A DNA stretch of 64,000 bases from the NCBI GenBank assembly GCA_046760505.1, contig JBHIEG010000006.1:20924-84923 (forward strand), in the 5' to 3' direction. This DNA is from CAYFZR01 sp046760505 [NCBI: Candidatus Hydrothermarchaeota archaeon] (lineage in GTDB: Archaea; CAYFZR01). Position numbers and translations under genes: made by a program. The notes beneath the pieces were generated by a model that saw only the letters and a list, made by a program, of their open reading frames with translations, did not search any database and was not told the DNA's origin. Position 1 is the stretch's first letter. Each line of letters begins with the position of its first letter. This document shows, in pieces, positions 34,572 through 43,250 of this stretch.

Positions 34572-35033
34572 GTGACTAAAAAACCAAGTGCGACTGAAAT
34601 ATTTAAGAACGCTTGCCTTGCATGGGCTTACGGAATGCAATTTACGCTATCAAATTATCCTGAGACTAAAAGGATTTTACTCTCTAAAAGCGGTGATATC
34701 TGGTTAAAATTTCAGAGTGAGACATCCAACATAGAAATTCAAAAGGGCTCGCCAATAGAAGTAGCAAAAAAATACGTAGAAGACTGTACAAGAGCAGGAT
34801 ACAACAAACCGGAGGACTTCAAGATATACGGAAACGATGAAAAGATAGAGGTAGAGATTTACGATTGCTTCTATAGCCCCATATGTAATTTGTTGAAAGA
34901 AAAGGATGTACCGGTAACTTGTCCCCGTACCAATATACTAGAGGGAGTTATTCATAGAGGGAGCGAGAAAAAGTACATTTCCATAATAAAGGTGGGTAAA
35001 AAGTGCTGTAAGGGAACTCTATTTAGATGGTAG
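34572..35033 (+). CDS. Hypothetical Cys-containing protein
   Basis: A 153-residue soluble protein I do not recognise. The C-terminal half carries several cysteines: YDCFYSPICNLL, VTCPRTNIL and KKCCKGTLF. These could bind a metal or a Fe-S cluster, or accept a thiol-linked substrate. The start is GTG at 34572 with GGAGGT upstream, 33 bases after the LivF-like gene, suggesting co-transcription. It may resemble small V4R-like sensor domains, but I cannot show this. Confidence 0.6.
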   Translation: MTKKPSATEIFKNACLAWAYGMQFTLSNYPETKRILLSKSGDIWLKFQSETSNIEIQKGSPIEVAKKYVEDCTRAGYNKPEDFKIYGNDEKIEVEIYDCFYSPICNLLKEKDVPVTCPRTNILEGVIHRGSEKKYISIIKVGKKCCKGTLFRW

Positions 35034-35035
35034 AT

Positions 35036-36130
35036 TTAGGTTATCAGTTGTTTGAATACATTTATGAGGCTTCTGAGCCATCTTATCACGGCTGAACTAG
35101 GTTCCTTTTCGGGGGTTTCAGGTTTTTTAGTTTCTTTCACTTTAGGTATAGTTTTTTTCTCTAAAGGCTTCTCTTTAGTTTCAACTTCTTTAAATGAACC
35201 TACGGTAAAATTCAAGTAACTCGTTTTCAGCGTGTGCTTAAGGCCTTTTTCATCCCAGTAAGTTATTGTGGCTGGTTTTAATGAATATGTTCCGTTTTTA
35301 GATGCTTTAATATAATAAAAGAAGTATTTTTTCTGCTTAGATTTCAAAAAACCAGACCATGCTATTTTACCCCTTACAACCTCTAAGTTATCAGGCGGAT
35401 AGTTGTCTTGAGCGTATACAAAGGCGCTTCCATTACCTACATTATTTATTTCAAAATGAACATAGATCAATTTATCTTTTCTCGGGTTTTTCGGGAATAT
35501 AGTTCTGTTAAACTCCAATTTCACATTCGTTGGTTTTCTAAATACGACCATTAGATCTTTCTTGGTTGGAAACAACTCTCCTCTATCTAGCTTGGTTTCG
35601 TAGATTAAATCCGTATAACTTTCGTTCCAGATTACTTTGTTCGGCTCAGGATACAAATCATAGATACCTGCCCAATCTGGTAATCTTACAGTTATTTTTA
35701 AATTATCGATCGAGTACCCAAAAGCCTTAAATCTTGTATAAAATAAAACATTTTCTTCCCCTAAAGAGACCAGATCCGGAGTTCGGTACATTATATGGAT
35801 TTTGCGAGTATCTCCAAAGGTAAGGGGGTATCTCGGATATTTATTGTAAAGTAATTTTAGAACCGTAAAATTGCCCATGTGATAGATTACAGGATCCATT
35901 TTACCTTTATTATCTGAACAGTTGTAGATAAATGCAGAGGGACTTGGTAGTGTTAGATAGATAAAATCTAAAGACGCATTAAGTTCCTTTATTTTAACCG
36001 TGGTATTGATCTCTACCTTAGTTATACATGTCTTTCCGTTCGGCTCGAGCAGAATATTGTAGTCATAAAATACCTTTCCACAAGTAATTCCAACCATTAG
36101 AAGAACCAATAGGAATGGTAAGTACTTCAT
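35036..36130 (-). CDS. Exported glycoprotein-like protein of the pilin operon
   Basis: A 364-residue secreted protein with a signal peptide (FLLVLLMVGITCG). Its beta-rich extracellular body has many N-x-S/T sequons (NTT, NAS, NCS, NFT, NES, NRT, NGS, NGT). A CARDB-like segment (HFEINNVGNGSAFVYAQD, residues about 230-250) and a Lys/Pro/Glu-rich linker near 320-345 lead into a short C-terminal helix. It lies 5 bases after a pilin gene and is probably co-transcribed with the pilins, so it may be a minor pilus component or surface adhesin. Confidence 0.6.
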   Translation of the reverse strand: MKYLPFLLVLLMVGITCGKVFYDYNILLEPNGKTCITKVEINTTVKIKELNASLDFIYLTLPSPSAFIYNCSDNKGKMDPVIYHMGNFTVLKLLYNKYPRYPLTFGDTRKIHIMYRTPDLVSLGEENVLFYTRFKAFGYSIDNLKITVRLPDWAGIYDLYPEPNKVIWNESYTDLIYETKLDRGELFPTKKDLMVVFRKPTNVKLEFNRTIFPKNPRKDKLIYVHFEINNVGNGSAFVYAQDNYPPDNLEVVRGKIAWSGFLKSKQKKYFFYYIKASKNGTYSLKPATITYWDEKGLKHTLKTSYLNFTVGSFKEVETKEKPLEKKTIPKVKETKKPETPEKEPSSAVIRWLRSLINVFKQLIT

Positions 36131-36135
36131 CTTAC

Positions 36136-36567
36136 CTACCTTACCGTATAACTAGCGGTAGAACCTTCTTTGCATGATACAACTATGAGATCTCCCTCTG
36201 ATAGCGTAGTTGTTTTATTTGTGCCTATTTCTCCAGGTGTTAGTATGCCTCTTGTTTGGGCGTTTATAAGAGCCCCTCCAACGCCGTTTATGTATACCTT
36301 TACATCGGTTGCATTCTTCGTTCCGGAATTTTTTACCATTATTATGTTGTTCTTCGAGTTGTAATCGAGTATCATTAAAGTTATATCAGTAATCTTTGAC
36401 TGGGTTTCAGTATTATCCTGAATACCTGATTGGATATTAGTAGTATAAGAGGTGAGCCAAACATGAAAAACTCCTGCTATCGCTACAGTGATACCTATAA
36501 CCAGTATAGCCGCTACTATAGGGCTTACTCCCCTTTCTTCTCTTATTATTTTAACTTTACATTTCAT
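36136..36567 (-). CDS. Type IV pilin (class III signal peptide)
   Basis: A 143-residue archaeal type IV pilin. The class III signal peptide REERG|VSPIVAAILVIGITVAIAGV at the N-terminus should be cut by a prepilin peptidase after Gly. The hydrophobic helix is followed by a short beta domain (DUF1628-like) with an N-x-T site (NKT) and the ending VVSCKEGSTASYTVR. It closely resembles the pilin at 38506-38919 in its C-terminal VxCKEGxxAS motif, so the two are probably paralogues. Part of the minus-strand pilin operon. Confidence 0.88.
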   Translation of the reverse strand: MKCKVKIIREERGVSPIVAAILVIGITVAIAGVFHVWLTSYTTNIQSGIQDNTETQSKITDITLMILDYNSKNNIIMVKNSGTKNATDVKVYINGVGGALINAQTRGILTPGEIGTNKTTTLSEGDLIVVSCKEGSTASYTVR

Positions 36568-36576
36568 TTTACCACC

Positions 36577-37476
36577 CTAAAAGATATAGGAGAAGGAAAT
36601 AGGTCTTACCGTAACTTCATTGTTTTCAAGATTTGATGGATCGTTTAAATCTATGTTTAGCGTAAATCCTCCGTAAGGTCCTATGGAAGGAGAGTCAGAG
36701 TATTCTATACCGTAAAGGGTAGGTCTCCACGTTACCGAATTTGTATTTGGATCTACATTGAATGTTATCTGCGTTATTGTTATACCTGCTACGGCATCCG
36801 TTACGGTAATGGTAAAGGATCCGGAGTTGCTCGGAGTTGCTAGAGTATACTCGAAAACCCATTCTGTATAGGCGGTAACGGTTTCTCCATCGTTTAAAGT
36901 AGTAGATTTAGTCATTGCAAAATCAAAATCATGATCATCTGGATTAGGAGTCTTTATTGTCCATTGAGTATCCACATCTGTCTTTCCGGTCCTCCTTACG
37001 TCAGATAGGAATTTCTTCGTAACAACGGTTTCCTTGGAACTCACTATTATGGAATCGCCTTTGACTGGATAAAATACGGTGGTAACATTCCCCAATTCTA
37101 TAAAACCTGATTCTCCTTCTGCTAAGGTTGTTATTGTATTTCTATTTACGTCTTTTATGGGCAATTCTTTCGTTCCATCGCTCGTCACAAGAACTGATGT
37201 AAGGTTAGTCAACGTAATGGTGCCCTGATTGTATACGGTTACGATAGGGTAGGCGCCATCTTGAACAAGATCAGGCAACTTTAAGTCTATATCTGCTAGA
37301 GTAGTAATTTCCTGTCTCTCGATATCTTGCTGAATGCTTGCTTGCGTAGAGGTCTGTACCATTGATATCCATACAAATGCAATTCCTATGAGTGCTACAG
37401 TTATCATTAGCAATAAGAGAGTCGCTACTATGGGACTTACTCCCTTTTCGTCTTTTAACAGGTTTATTTTTTTCAT
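36577..37476 (-). CDS. Large type IV pilin-like protein
   Basis: About 299 residues with a class III signal peptide LKDEKG|VSPIVATLLLLMITVALIGIA and a large beta-rich extracellular domain containing several Thr/Ser-rich strands. It is longer than typical pilins and may be a minor or tip subunit. I use the ATG at 37476 because MKKINLLKDEKG is the expected pre-pilin N-terminus; the longer reading to 37530 adds an unrelated stretch that overlaps the upstream gene. It overlaps no downstream gene and is 9 bases before the next pilin. Confidence 0.8.
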   Translation of the reverse strand: MKKINLLKDEKGVSPIVATLLLLMITVALIGIAFVWISMVQTSTQASIQQDIERQEITTLADIDLKLPDLVQDGAYPIVTVYNQGTITLTNLTSVLVTSDGTKELPIKDVNRNTITTLAEGESGFIELGNVTTVFYPVKGDSIIVSSKETVVTKKFLSDVRRTGKTDVDTQWTIKTPNPDDHDFDFAMTKSTTLNDGETVTAYTEWVFEYTLATPSNSGSFTITVTDAVAGITITQITFNVDPNTNSVTWRPTLYGIEYSDSPSIGPYGGFTLNIDLNDPSNLENNEVTVRPISFSYIF

Positions 37477-37487
37477 GTGATCACTTG

Positions 37488-38351
37488 TTATGGTGGATAA
37501 TACTTCAGGCAGATTCTGACGAGATCCCAACTGATATCATCAAGATTTCCTTCTTGGTTGACACCGATAGTAAGGTTATTATTCACCTGAGGAGTTGGCC
37601 ATGTGTTTAAACTCGTGCTGTTGAACCAGTATGTCACATTACTTATGGTGTTTCCGGCAAAACTCTTATTTTCATTTATAACCTCGTCAGAGTCCATGGC
37701 ATAAATGGAGTCTCGTCTGCCGTTTTTTTGCCAAGAAACTATGTGGAGTTCTACGTCAACCTCGGTAATGTTTGCACCGTTTGGAATGTTAAGGAAGTAT
37801 ACGTATGTTTTGGACAGGTTGCCACCGGTGGTATTGAATATTCCGGATTCAAGATCTCCGCTACACCAGATCGATAGTGCCGCGGATGGAGGAGAAGGCA
37901 CGACCACTGCTCTTACTTGAGGAGAGACATCCATGCGCCAGTCATCTTCCATACTGAACACGTAGATCATATCTCCTAGCGAAATGTTCCTGCTAAATTT
38001 TACATTTATTTCGTTTCCTACATATAATGCATCAAAATGAGCATCTTCATGGGAGAACCATTTAAAACTTGTCCAGTAGCAGTGTATAACAGATACATCA
38101 TGTAGGGTAACGGATCCGGTATTCTTTATACTTATGCTCTTGTTTCCGGGATAGACAGATGTGAATTCTATATCAGCGCTCCTTTCCATCTCCATTTTTT
38201 CGTTGTATCTTTTGCTCACCTCGCTTAATCTATAAGAGACATTTGAAATTTGTGTTACAGAAAATAAAACGGCAATCATAAGTAAGCCAAATATTATTAC
38301 GAATATGATCGGCTGATAAACCCCCTTCTCTTCGTAAAGCATTTTTTCCAC
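37488..38351 (-). CDS. Pilin-like membrane-anchored surface protein
   Basis: A 287-residue protein with an N-terminal YEEKG|VYQPIIFVIIFGLLMIAVLF, a class III-like signal with an unusual VYQP after Gly instead of VSP. A coiled segment (SEVSKRYNEKMEME) and a beta-rich extracellular domain with N-glycosylation sites (NIS, NTT, NLS, NKS, NVT, NST) follow. It ends 11 bases before the preceding-listed pilin start. Probably a minor pilin; processing by the prepilin peptidase is inferred. Confidence 0.65.
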   Translation of the reverse strand: MEKMLYEEKGVYQPIIFVIIFGLLMIAVLFSVTQISNVSYRLSEVSKRYNEKMEMERSADIEFTSVYPGNKSISIKNTGSVTLHDVSVIHCYWTSFKWFSHEDAHFDALYVGNEINVKFSRNISLGDMIYVFSMEDDWRMDVSPQVRAVVVPSPPSAALSIWCSGDLESGIFNTTGGNLSKTYVYFLNIPNGANITEVDVELHIVSWQKNGRRDSIYAMDSDEVINENKSFAGNTISNVTYWFNSTSLNTWPTPQVNNNLTIGVNQEGNLDDISWDLVRICLKYYPP

Positions 38352-38505
38352 TGTAGGTTATCTCAGGAATGTTTTATATGTTTTTGTGGGCAGGATGATG
38401 CTGGCAGAATGAAAATACCTTTTCTCTTCGAATTCAATTATTAAGTGATGGAAGATTATTTCAAGCGCTCTGCATTAGTTTTAAATAATAAAAAGGAGAA
38501 AATGG

Positions 38506-38919
38506 TTACTTTACTTCTGCAGAAGCCATTGCACCTTCTTTACATGTTACGTCTACGACATCACCTGATTGTAACGTGTATCCAGCAGTCGGCATCTTGC
38601 CTATTCTGCTAGCATTCAAAGTGTCGAATTTGTAAGTAAAATTCCCATTTACATAAAGCCTCACATCGCTTGCGTTGGCGCTTCCTGTATTCATTACTTT
38701 AACGTAGTTTTTATTTTTCTTTGCCTCTAAGATGAGTAAGTTCACATCGAATTGCGCAGTGGCTCCGCTCACCTTAGCAGTTGTTCCCGTGGTAAAACTT
38801 GTCACCCAGACATAGGCTATTCCCGCTGCTACTACTGCTATAGCTATCAATAGGATTACTGCTATTACTGGCGAGACACCTTTCTCCTCCTTCCTTATCC
38901 CTTGGAACGTTTTTTTCAC
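38506..38919 (-). CDS. Type IV pilin (class III signal peptide)
   Basis: A 137-residue pilin, first in the pilin gene series. The signal KEEKG|VSPVIAVILLIAIAVVAAGIA is a strong class III sequence. The mature part is short and beta-rich and ends VVDVTCKEGAMASAEVK, like the 36136 pilin. Its own promoter (TATA ATAAAATATG on the minus strand near 38973-38959) and upstream repeated boxes suggest it is strongly expressed and regulated, so it may be the major pilin. A 154-base gap separates it from the next pilin gene. Confidence 0.88.
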   Translation of the reverse strand: MKKTFQGIRKEEKGVSPVIAVILLIAIAVVAAGIAYVWVTSFTTGTTAKVSGATAQFDVNLLILEAKKNKNYVKVMNTGSANASDVRLYVNGNFTYKFDTLNASRIGKMPTAGYTLQSGDVVDVTCKEGAMASAEVK

Positions 38920-38974
38920 CCCCAGTAAATATTCTATTTTAATCTGTTATAGTAGTACTCATATTTTATAAGCG

Positions 38975-39031
38975 TTTTGTCAACAAAAACGATTTATTGT
39001 CAGACAAATTTGTGTCAGACGATTATCTGTC
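38975..39031. promoter_or_regulatory. Cluster of TGTCAGACA-type boxes upstream of the major pilin
   Basis: Immediately upstream of the pilin TATA box are TTTTGT-CA-ACAAAA (38975-38988), TTGTCAGACAA (38997-39007, palindromic about the central A), GTCAGAC (39014-39020) and TCTGTC (39026-39031). The repeated TGTC/GACA half-sites look like a multi-site operator for an activator or repressor of the pilin gene. Confidence 0.5.
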
Positions 39032-39062
39032 CTTTAAATCCATTAATATTTATGATAATTAA

Positions 39063-39503
39063 TTATATCTCAAGCAATCCATGCAACTCGCAAAACTCCT
39101 TTGAGCCAAAAACATCGATCAGATTTTTGACCTTCAGGAATTCGGAATCGTTGGATATAACACATTCCGAACCAGATTCTATTGCTGTTGCGGTTATTAT
39201 TGCATATGGAAGTCTTATCTTCTGCTTTGCTCTAATCTCACCTGCTCTGTCAGCAATTCTTACATTTGGCGGAAAGACTTCAAATTGAGGTGATGTAATT
39301 ATGTATGAGAAAAAAGCATTCTTCTCCTGAATCAAACCTTGCTGATTATAACCAGCCGAGAGCTCTGTTAGTACGATCGTGGACAATATCGCGGTGAGAG
39401 ATCCACCATCTATTGCATCCAATATCTTAGAAGAATAAGCCATGAACTCTGGCTCTTTGTTGATAACATTCAAAAATATATTTGTATCTACTGTAACCTT
39501 CAT
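39063..39503 (-). CDS. vapC: VapC-type PIN-domain toxin, one acidic residue substituted
   Basis: A 146-residue PIN ribonuclease-like protein. Acidic residues are visible as VTVDTNIF (first Asp), VLTELSAGY (Glu) and CVISNDSEF (late Asp). The usual third position, PDAIIAATA in most VapC proteins, reads LPYAIITATA here, so an Asp is replaced by Tyr. Activity may be reduced or altered. The ATG at 39503 overlaps the antitoxin TGA as ATGA. The pair sits between the pilus motor genes and the pilins. Confidence 0.85.
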   Translation of the reverse strand: MKVTVDTNIFLNVINKEPEFMAYSSKILDAIDGGSLTAILSTIVLTELSAGYNQQGLIQEKNAFFSYIITSPQFEVFPPNVRIADRAGEIRAKQKIRLPYAIITATAIESGSECVISNDSEFLKVKNLIDVFGSKEFCELHGLLEI

Positions 39504-39733
39504 ATCCACTCTTCTCTAACCTTCTTTTGGAAATCTAGGCTACTCACACTCCATTTTTTTTGACTCATTAAAATACTCGATAGTTTTTCGGTGGTTTCTT
39601 TTCTTAACACTATTTTATCACCGTGTTTTTCAAATACTACTTTGTCTCCGGCCTTAAGTCCTAAGAGATCTCTCAGATCTTTTGGTAGTGTTATCTGTCC
39701 CTTTTTTGATAATTTAGAAATTGCAACAATCAT
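39500..39733 (-). CDS. vapB: AbrB/VapB-type antitoxin
   Basis: A 77-residue SpoVT/AbrB swapped-hairpin protein: ISKLSKKGQITLPKDLRDLLGLKAGD at residues 5-30 is the DNA-binding fold, followed by a C-terminal tail (LSSILMSQKKWS) that should bind and block the PIN toxin. It is encoded upstream of the toxin with a four-base overlap, as in most vapBC operons. It likely represses its own promoter through the inverted half-sites just upstream. Confidence 0.88.
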   Translation of the reverse strand: MIVAISKLSKKGQITLPKDLRDLLGLKAGDKVVFEKHGDKIVLRKETTEKLSSILMSQKKWSVSSLDFQKKVREEWI

Positions 39734-39742
39734 CTAGGACAC

Positions 39743-39769
39743 CTTACAAAATGGTAAGAATTTCCTTAC
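39743..39769. promoter_or_regulatory. vapBC operator (three alternating half-sites)
   Basis: CTTAC (39743-39747), GTAAG (39754-39758) and CTTAC (39765-39769) alternate in orientation with 6-base spacers, ten bases upstream of the vapB start. This is the pattern expected for cooperative AbrB/VapBC binding at its own promoter. Confidence 0.6.
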
Positions 39770-39788
39770 TTATTAATCTTACTATTCT

Positions 39789-40601
39789 TTATACTAGAAA
39801 CTGAAATACGAGATATCCTATCAAGGTTAAAATCACGGAATGTTTTAATCCCGCGAGAATAGACCCTTCACCAACTTCTCCACATACCAAGCCCCCGAAT
39901 ACGGCTTGAATGAGGGCAAGATGATAGAATAGCGTTCTATATCCTTCAGGTGATATGGGCATCCTTAAGAATGCAAACGAGCCCATGCCCCCCATCGCTG
40001 GAACCATCGTTTTCTGAATAGCAACAACAATTGCGATGAATACAAAGAAGGTTAGATAAATAATGACTATGTATGGTCGCATAGCCCCTTTTCTCTCCTC
40101 CTCTATTTCCATTATCATCTGAGCATCCCTTGCCGCGGAGTCCAGTATATCAGATATGTCTCCTCCAGCTCTGTTGGCCTCTATTATTAGAGAGCATACG
40201 CGACTCACAATTCTGCTATTGCTCCTCTCAGAGAACTTCTCTAGCACCTCTTCAAATGGAACTCCCCAAGAAATTTGTGTGGCCATTTTCTTTACCTCGT
40301 CAGTTAAAGCGCCATAATCAGATTTTGCAAGTGTGTAGAAAGCCATTGAAAGGGGTACACCGGCACGGCTGGCTTCAACCATATCTCTTAAAAAATCAGG
40401 AAATCTTTTTTCTATTTTTCTGGTCCTTATATCCTCAAGTAGTTTTGCTAACATTAGTGGAAATCCAGAGAAAACTAGTGCGAGCACAAATACGGTATCA
40501 AATGTCTTTGTATCCCCATATAACCTATAACCTCCACTGACCAGTGCAACAAATATTAACATTCCTATCGCAACGAATGCGGCTATCTTTCTCCTTTTCA
40601 T
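39789..40601 (-). CDS. Type IV pilus platform protein (T2SSF/TadC-like)
   Basis: A 270-residue polytopic protein with a type II secretion F domain. An N-terminal pair of membrane helices and a cytoplasmic helical domain containing RDMVEASRAGVPLSMAFY and RAGGDISDILD are followed by three C-terminal helices. It pairs with the neighbouring 40604 protein as the two-subunit platform typical of archaeal Tad/Epd-like pili. The gap to that gene is 2 bases. It assembles pilins delivered by the ATPase. Confidence 0.88.
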   Translation of the reverse strand: MKRRKIAAFVAIGMLIFVALVSGGYRLYGDTKTFDTVFVLALVFSGFPLMLAKLLEDIRTRKIEKRFPDFLRDMVEASRAGVPLSMAFYTLAKSDYGALTDEVKKMATQISWGVPFEEVLEKFSERSNSRIVSRVCSLIIEANRAGGDISDILDSAARDAQMIMEIEEERKGAMRPYIVIIYLTFFVFIAIVVAIQKTMVPAMGGMGSFAFLRMPISPEGYRTLFYHLALIQAVFGGLVCGEVGEGSILAGLKHSVILTLIGYLVFQFLV

Positions 40602-40603
40602 GG

Positions 40604-41452
40604 TTACACCTTGGGCTTAAGAGAATCTACTATTATCAGAAACATTATGCATGCAATCGGAATGAAGAGATAGATCATCATCTGGAAAAATATATTCACC
40701 GGAATTTTTAAGGTCCAGCCACCCATCATAGTCATAACTGCTACCATAACTATGAGAAAAACCGGAGCAACAACAAATAAGGTTATGTATATCTCGGTCA
40801 TCAATCCAAGAGATTCCGTGAACTCTCTCTGTATTTTTCTATGCTCCCATGTGAGCTCTCTTGCAACTTCTCTTAAAAAAATCTTTAAATCACCACTAGA
40901 TTTTATCGTGTTATTTATTCCCATCAGTATCTCCTTTAGTCGAGAAGATGGACTTCTCTTGCAGGCATTCTCTAGTGCTGTAGATAGATCCTCTCCAAAT
41001 ATCTCGATATCTCTTGTAATGGTCTTGGCTTCTTCTGATACCTCTCCATACAACTCAGATAGACCTAAAGCCTTTAATATAACGGCTGGTGGCATTCCTG
41101 CACCAGCCATTATTGATATGTAGTTCACTGCATATGGTAAATTCATGTCAATGTCTAATCTTCTTTCATACGCCTTGAAAAATGGGTATATATAAACTAG
41201 ACCAGATATAAACAAAGAGATAAGAAAAGAAGCGACTAAAGTAAATCCGAGAGGAAAGTAACCAAGTTTTATAATGGTAAGGCGATAAAAAAATGCAAAA
41301 GAAATTAAGAAAGGTATGAAGAATGATAGAAAGAGGATTCCAAGATAACTGCCCAGCGTGGTTTTAATGTTTGATTCATGCAGAGATTCATGAAGTCCCT
41401 CAAAGAGATCATAAAAATGAGATTCAAAAAAGGAGCCAATTCTCCTGTACAT
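40604..41452 (-). CDS. Type IV pilus platform protein (T2SSF/TadB-like)
   Basis: A second T2SSF-domain membrane protein (about 282 residues). The cytoplasmic domain has NLPYAVNYISIMAGAGMPPAVI and INNTIKSSGDLKIFLREVA, and several helices flank it. The start is the ATG at 41452, which overlaps the ATPase TAA as TAATG; an upstream TTG at 41467 would add only five residues. Together with 39789 it forms the inner-membrane base of the pilus. Confidence 0.88.
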   Translation of the reverse strand: MYRRIGSFFESHFYDLFEGLHESLHESNIKTTLGSYLGILFLSFFIPFLISFAFFYRLTIIKLGYFPLGFTLVASFLISLFISGLVYIYPFFKAYERRLDIDMNLPYAVNYISIMAGAGMPPAVILKALGLSELYGEVSEEAKTITRDIEIFGEDLSTALENACKRSPSSRLKEILMGINNTIKSSGDLKIFLREVARELTWEHRKIQREFTESLGLMTEIYITLFVVAPVFLIVMVAVMTMMGGWTLKIPVNIFFQMMIYLFIPIACIMFLIIVDSLKPKV

Positions 41453-43092
41453 TACATATACCGCCAAACGTCTTCTAAAACTGTTTCAGGAGACTTATAA
41501 TATGTTGCAACTACTCTGGCGACATCGGTAAATTTTCTTATTCCTCTATTCTTCATCCATTCTAGAATATTCTTCCTGTTTTCTAATTCTCTCCTCATCT
41601 CCTCCTCGCTTATGTTCATATCAGCCATGATTCTTTCCATCAGATACGATCTGCTCGAGACAAAGTGGTGTTTATCTGAGTGGGGATCCCATTTGAAGGT
41701 ATCATTTGTAATGAGTTCTTGAGTGTTTGGATCCAACCCCACTATTTCGGTGGTTCCCTTTATTCTTCGCACATATTTTCCTTTTACTCTGCTTCTAACC
41801 TGCATTACTATTATATCTAGGTTTTGCAATAGTACTCTTGGAATATTTATGGGTGGAGACTCCAATCTGTGGATAACTCCTTGGGGAGAATCTGCATGGA
41901 TTGTGCTAAGCGCCAGATGCCCTGTTGCCATTGCCTGGAAGAGTGTATTCGCCTCAACGCCTCTTACTTCTCCGACAATTATGTAATCAGGTCTTTGTCT
42001 TAAGGCAGTTTTCAGCAAATCGAACATATCTATTTCGCCGTATCTCCTTCCGTTGGTTAAGGCTGGTCCAAAGCCACTTCTCGTTACCTGGGGGATCCAG
42101 TTTGAGTGAGGTAAACTCAGCTCCGGAGTATCCTCTATGGTAACGATCTTTAACTCTGGTGGAATAAATAGAGATAAAGCGTTTAGGGTAGTAGTCTTCC
42201 CAGCAGCAATTCCTCCCGCTACTAGCACGGAGGCATCGTGCTCTATAGCAAGCCATAAATAGGCGAGAAGCTCCGGAGAAGCGGTTCCGAGTTCTATTAG
42301 ATCTGGGGGAGTCATTGGATCTCCCCTGAATTTCCTTATCGTAAATGTAGATCCCTTTCTAGAGATTTCCTTGCCATATGTTAACTGAACCCTGCTCCCG
42401 TCAGGAAGAGTTCCCTCAAGCAAAGGCTCAGCAACTGAGATATGCTTGCCACTTCTTTGTGCAATCTTGATGATGAAGGAATCCAACTCATCTGAGTCTG
42501 AAAACTGCAGGTTGGTTCTCATTGAGCCGAACATTCGATGATAAATGTAGATTGGAATGTTAGCGCCATCACAACTTATATCCTCAATATTAACGTCGTT
42601 CATCAAAGGCTCTATGATTTCTAAGCCAGCGAAGTCTCTAATGATGTAATACTTTATTTTTTCTCTGGAATTTTCGCTCAATCTGATTCTGTGTTTCTTT
42701 ACAACTTCATCTACCTTCTCGCATAGGTATTTGTCTAATTCTTCGACAGAAAAGAAATCCAGTTCCAGTTCGTCTATCAATGTCTCTTTAATCTTCTTCA
42801 GAGCTTTTTCTTCATCTTCATTTAACTCGGGTTGTTTGACCTCGTATATCAATTCGTGAGACTCTCTGTCGTAATGTATGTTTGCGAAGGCGTATGGTTC
42901 TATCAAGGGATAAGTGGTATCTATTTTTGTCATATAATTCTCATTTTTTGTTATTGCAGGTAAAACAGGCGCCTTCCTTTCCTTTTGTTCTTTTATTTGA
43001 TTGAGAAGATTATTTAGTTTACTCTTGCTTAATTCAGTTTCTTTCTTTTTTATTTTTTCTAAAATTTCCTGGGCTCTCTCTTCGATATCCAT
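41452..43092 (-). CDS. Type IV pilus assembly ATPase (TadA/VirB11/ArlI-like)
   Basis: A 546-residue secretion ATPase. The N-terminal region is charged and helical (residues 1-130). The core has Walker A GGIAAGKTTTLN, the Asp box TIEDTPEL, Walker B IIVGEVRGVEA and the His box GHLALSTIHADSP. The presence of two separate platform proteins downstream makes a Tad/Epd-like pilus more likely than an archaellum. No ArlH, ArlX or Arl F/G genes are nearby. It is the first gene of the pilus motor operon. Confidence 0.92.
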   Translation of the reverse strand: MDIEERAQEILEKIKKKETELSKSKLNNLLNQIKEQKERKAPVLPAITKNENYMTKIDTTYPLIEPYAFANIHYDRESHELIYEVKQPELNEDEEKALKKIKETLIDELELDFFSVEELDKYLCEKVDEVVKKHRIRLSENSREKIKYYIIRDFAGLEIIEPLMNDVNIEDISCDGANIPIYIYHRMFGSMRTNLQFSDSDELDSFIIKIAQRSGKHISVAEPLLEGTLPDGSRVQLTYGKEISRKGSTFTIRKFRGDPMTPPDLIELGTASPELLAYLWLAIEHDASVLVAGGIAAGKTTTLNALSLFIPPELKIVTIEDTPELSLPHSNWIPQVTRSGFGPALTNGRRYGEIDMFDLLKTALRQRPDYIIVGEVRGVEANTLFQAMATGHLALSTIHADSPQGVIHRLESPPINIPRVLLQNLDIIVMQVRSRVKGKYVRRIKGTTEIVGLDPNTQELITNDTFKWDPHSDKHHFVSSRSYLMERIMADMNISEEEMRRELENRKNILEWMKNRGIRKFTDVARVVATYYKSPETVLEDVWRYM

Positions 43093-43250
43093 ATGGGATA
43101 CTCCGTAGCCTAATGCTTCTCTTTGCTTAGAGTGTTGTCGATGATTGATTATATTTCTTTCGATTACAAATTAGTTTTCTAACCAGCATATTTGGACAAG
43201 GGAAAAATATTTTATCAGAAAGGGAACAATTTCTTTCTTGAGGTAACCTG

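Noticed and set aside
41452-43092. Archaellum motor (ArlI) call
   Set aside because: There are two separate platform proteins and no ArlH or ArlF/G genes, so a Tad/Epd-like pilus is more likely.
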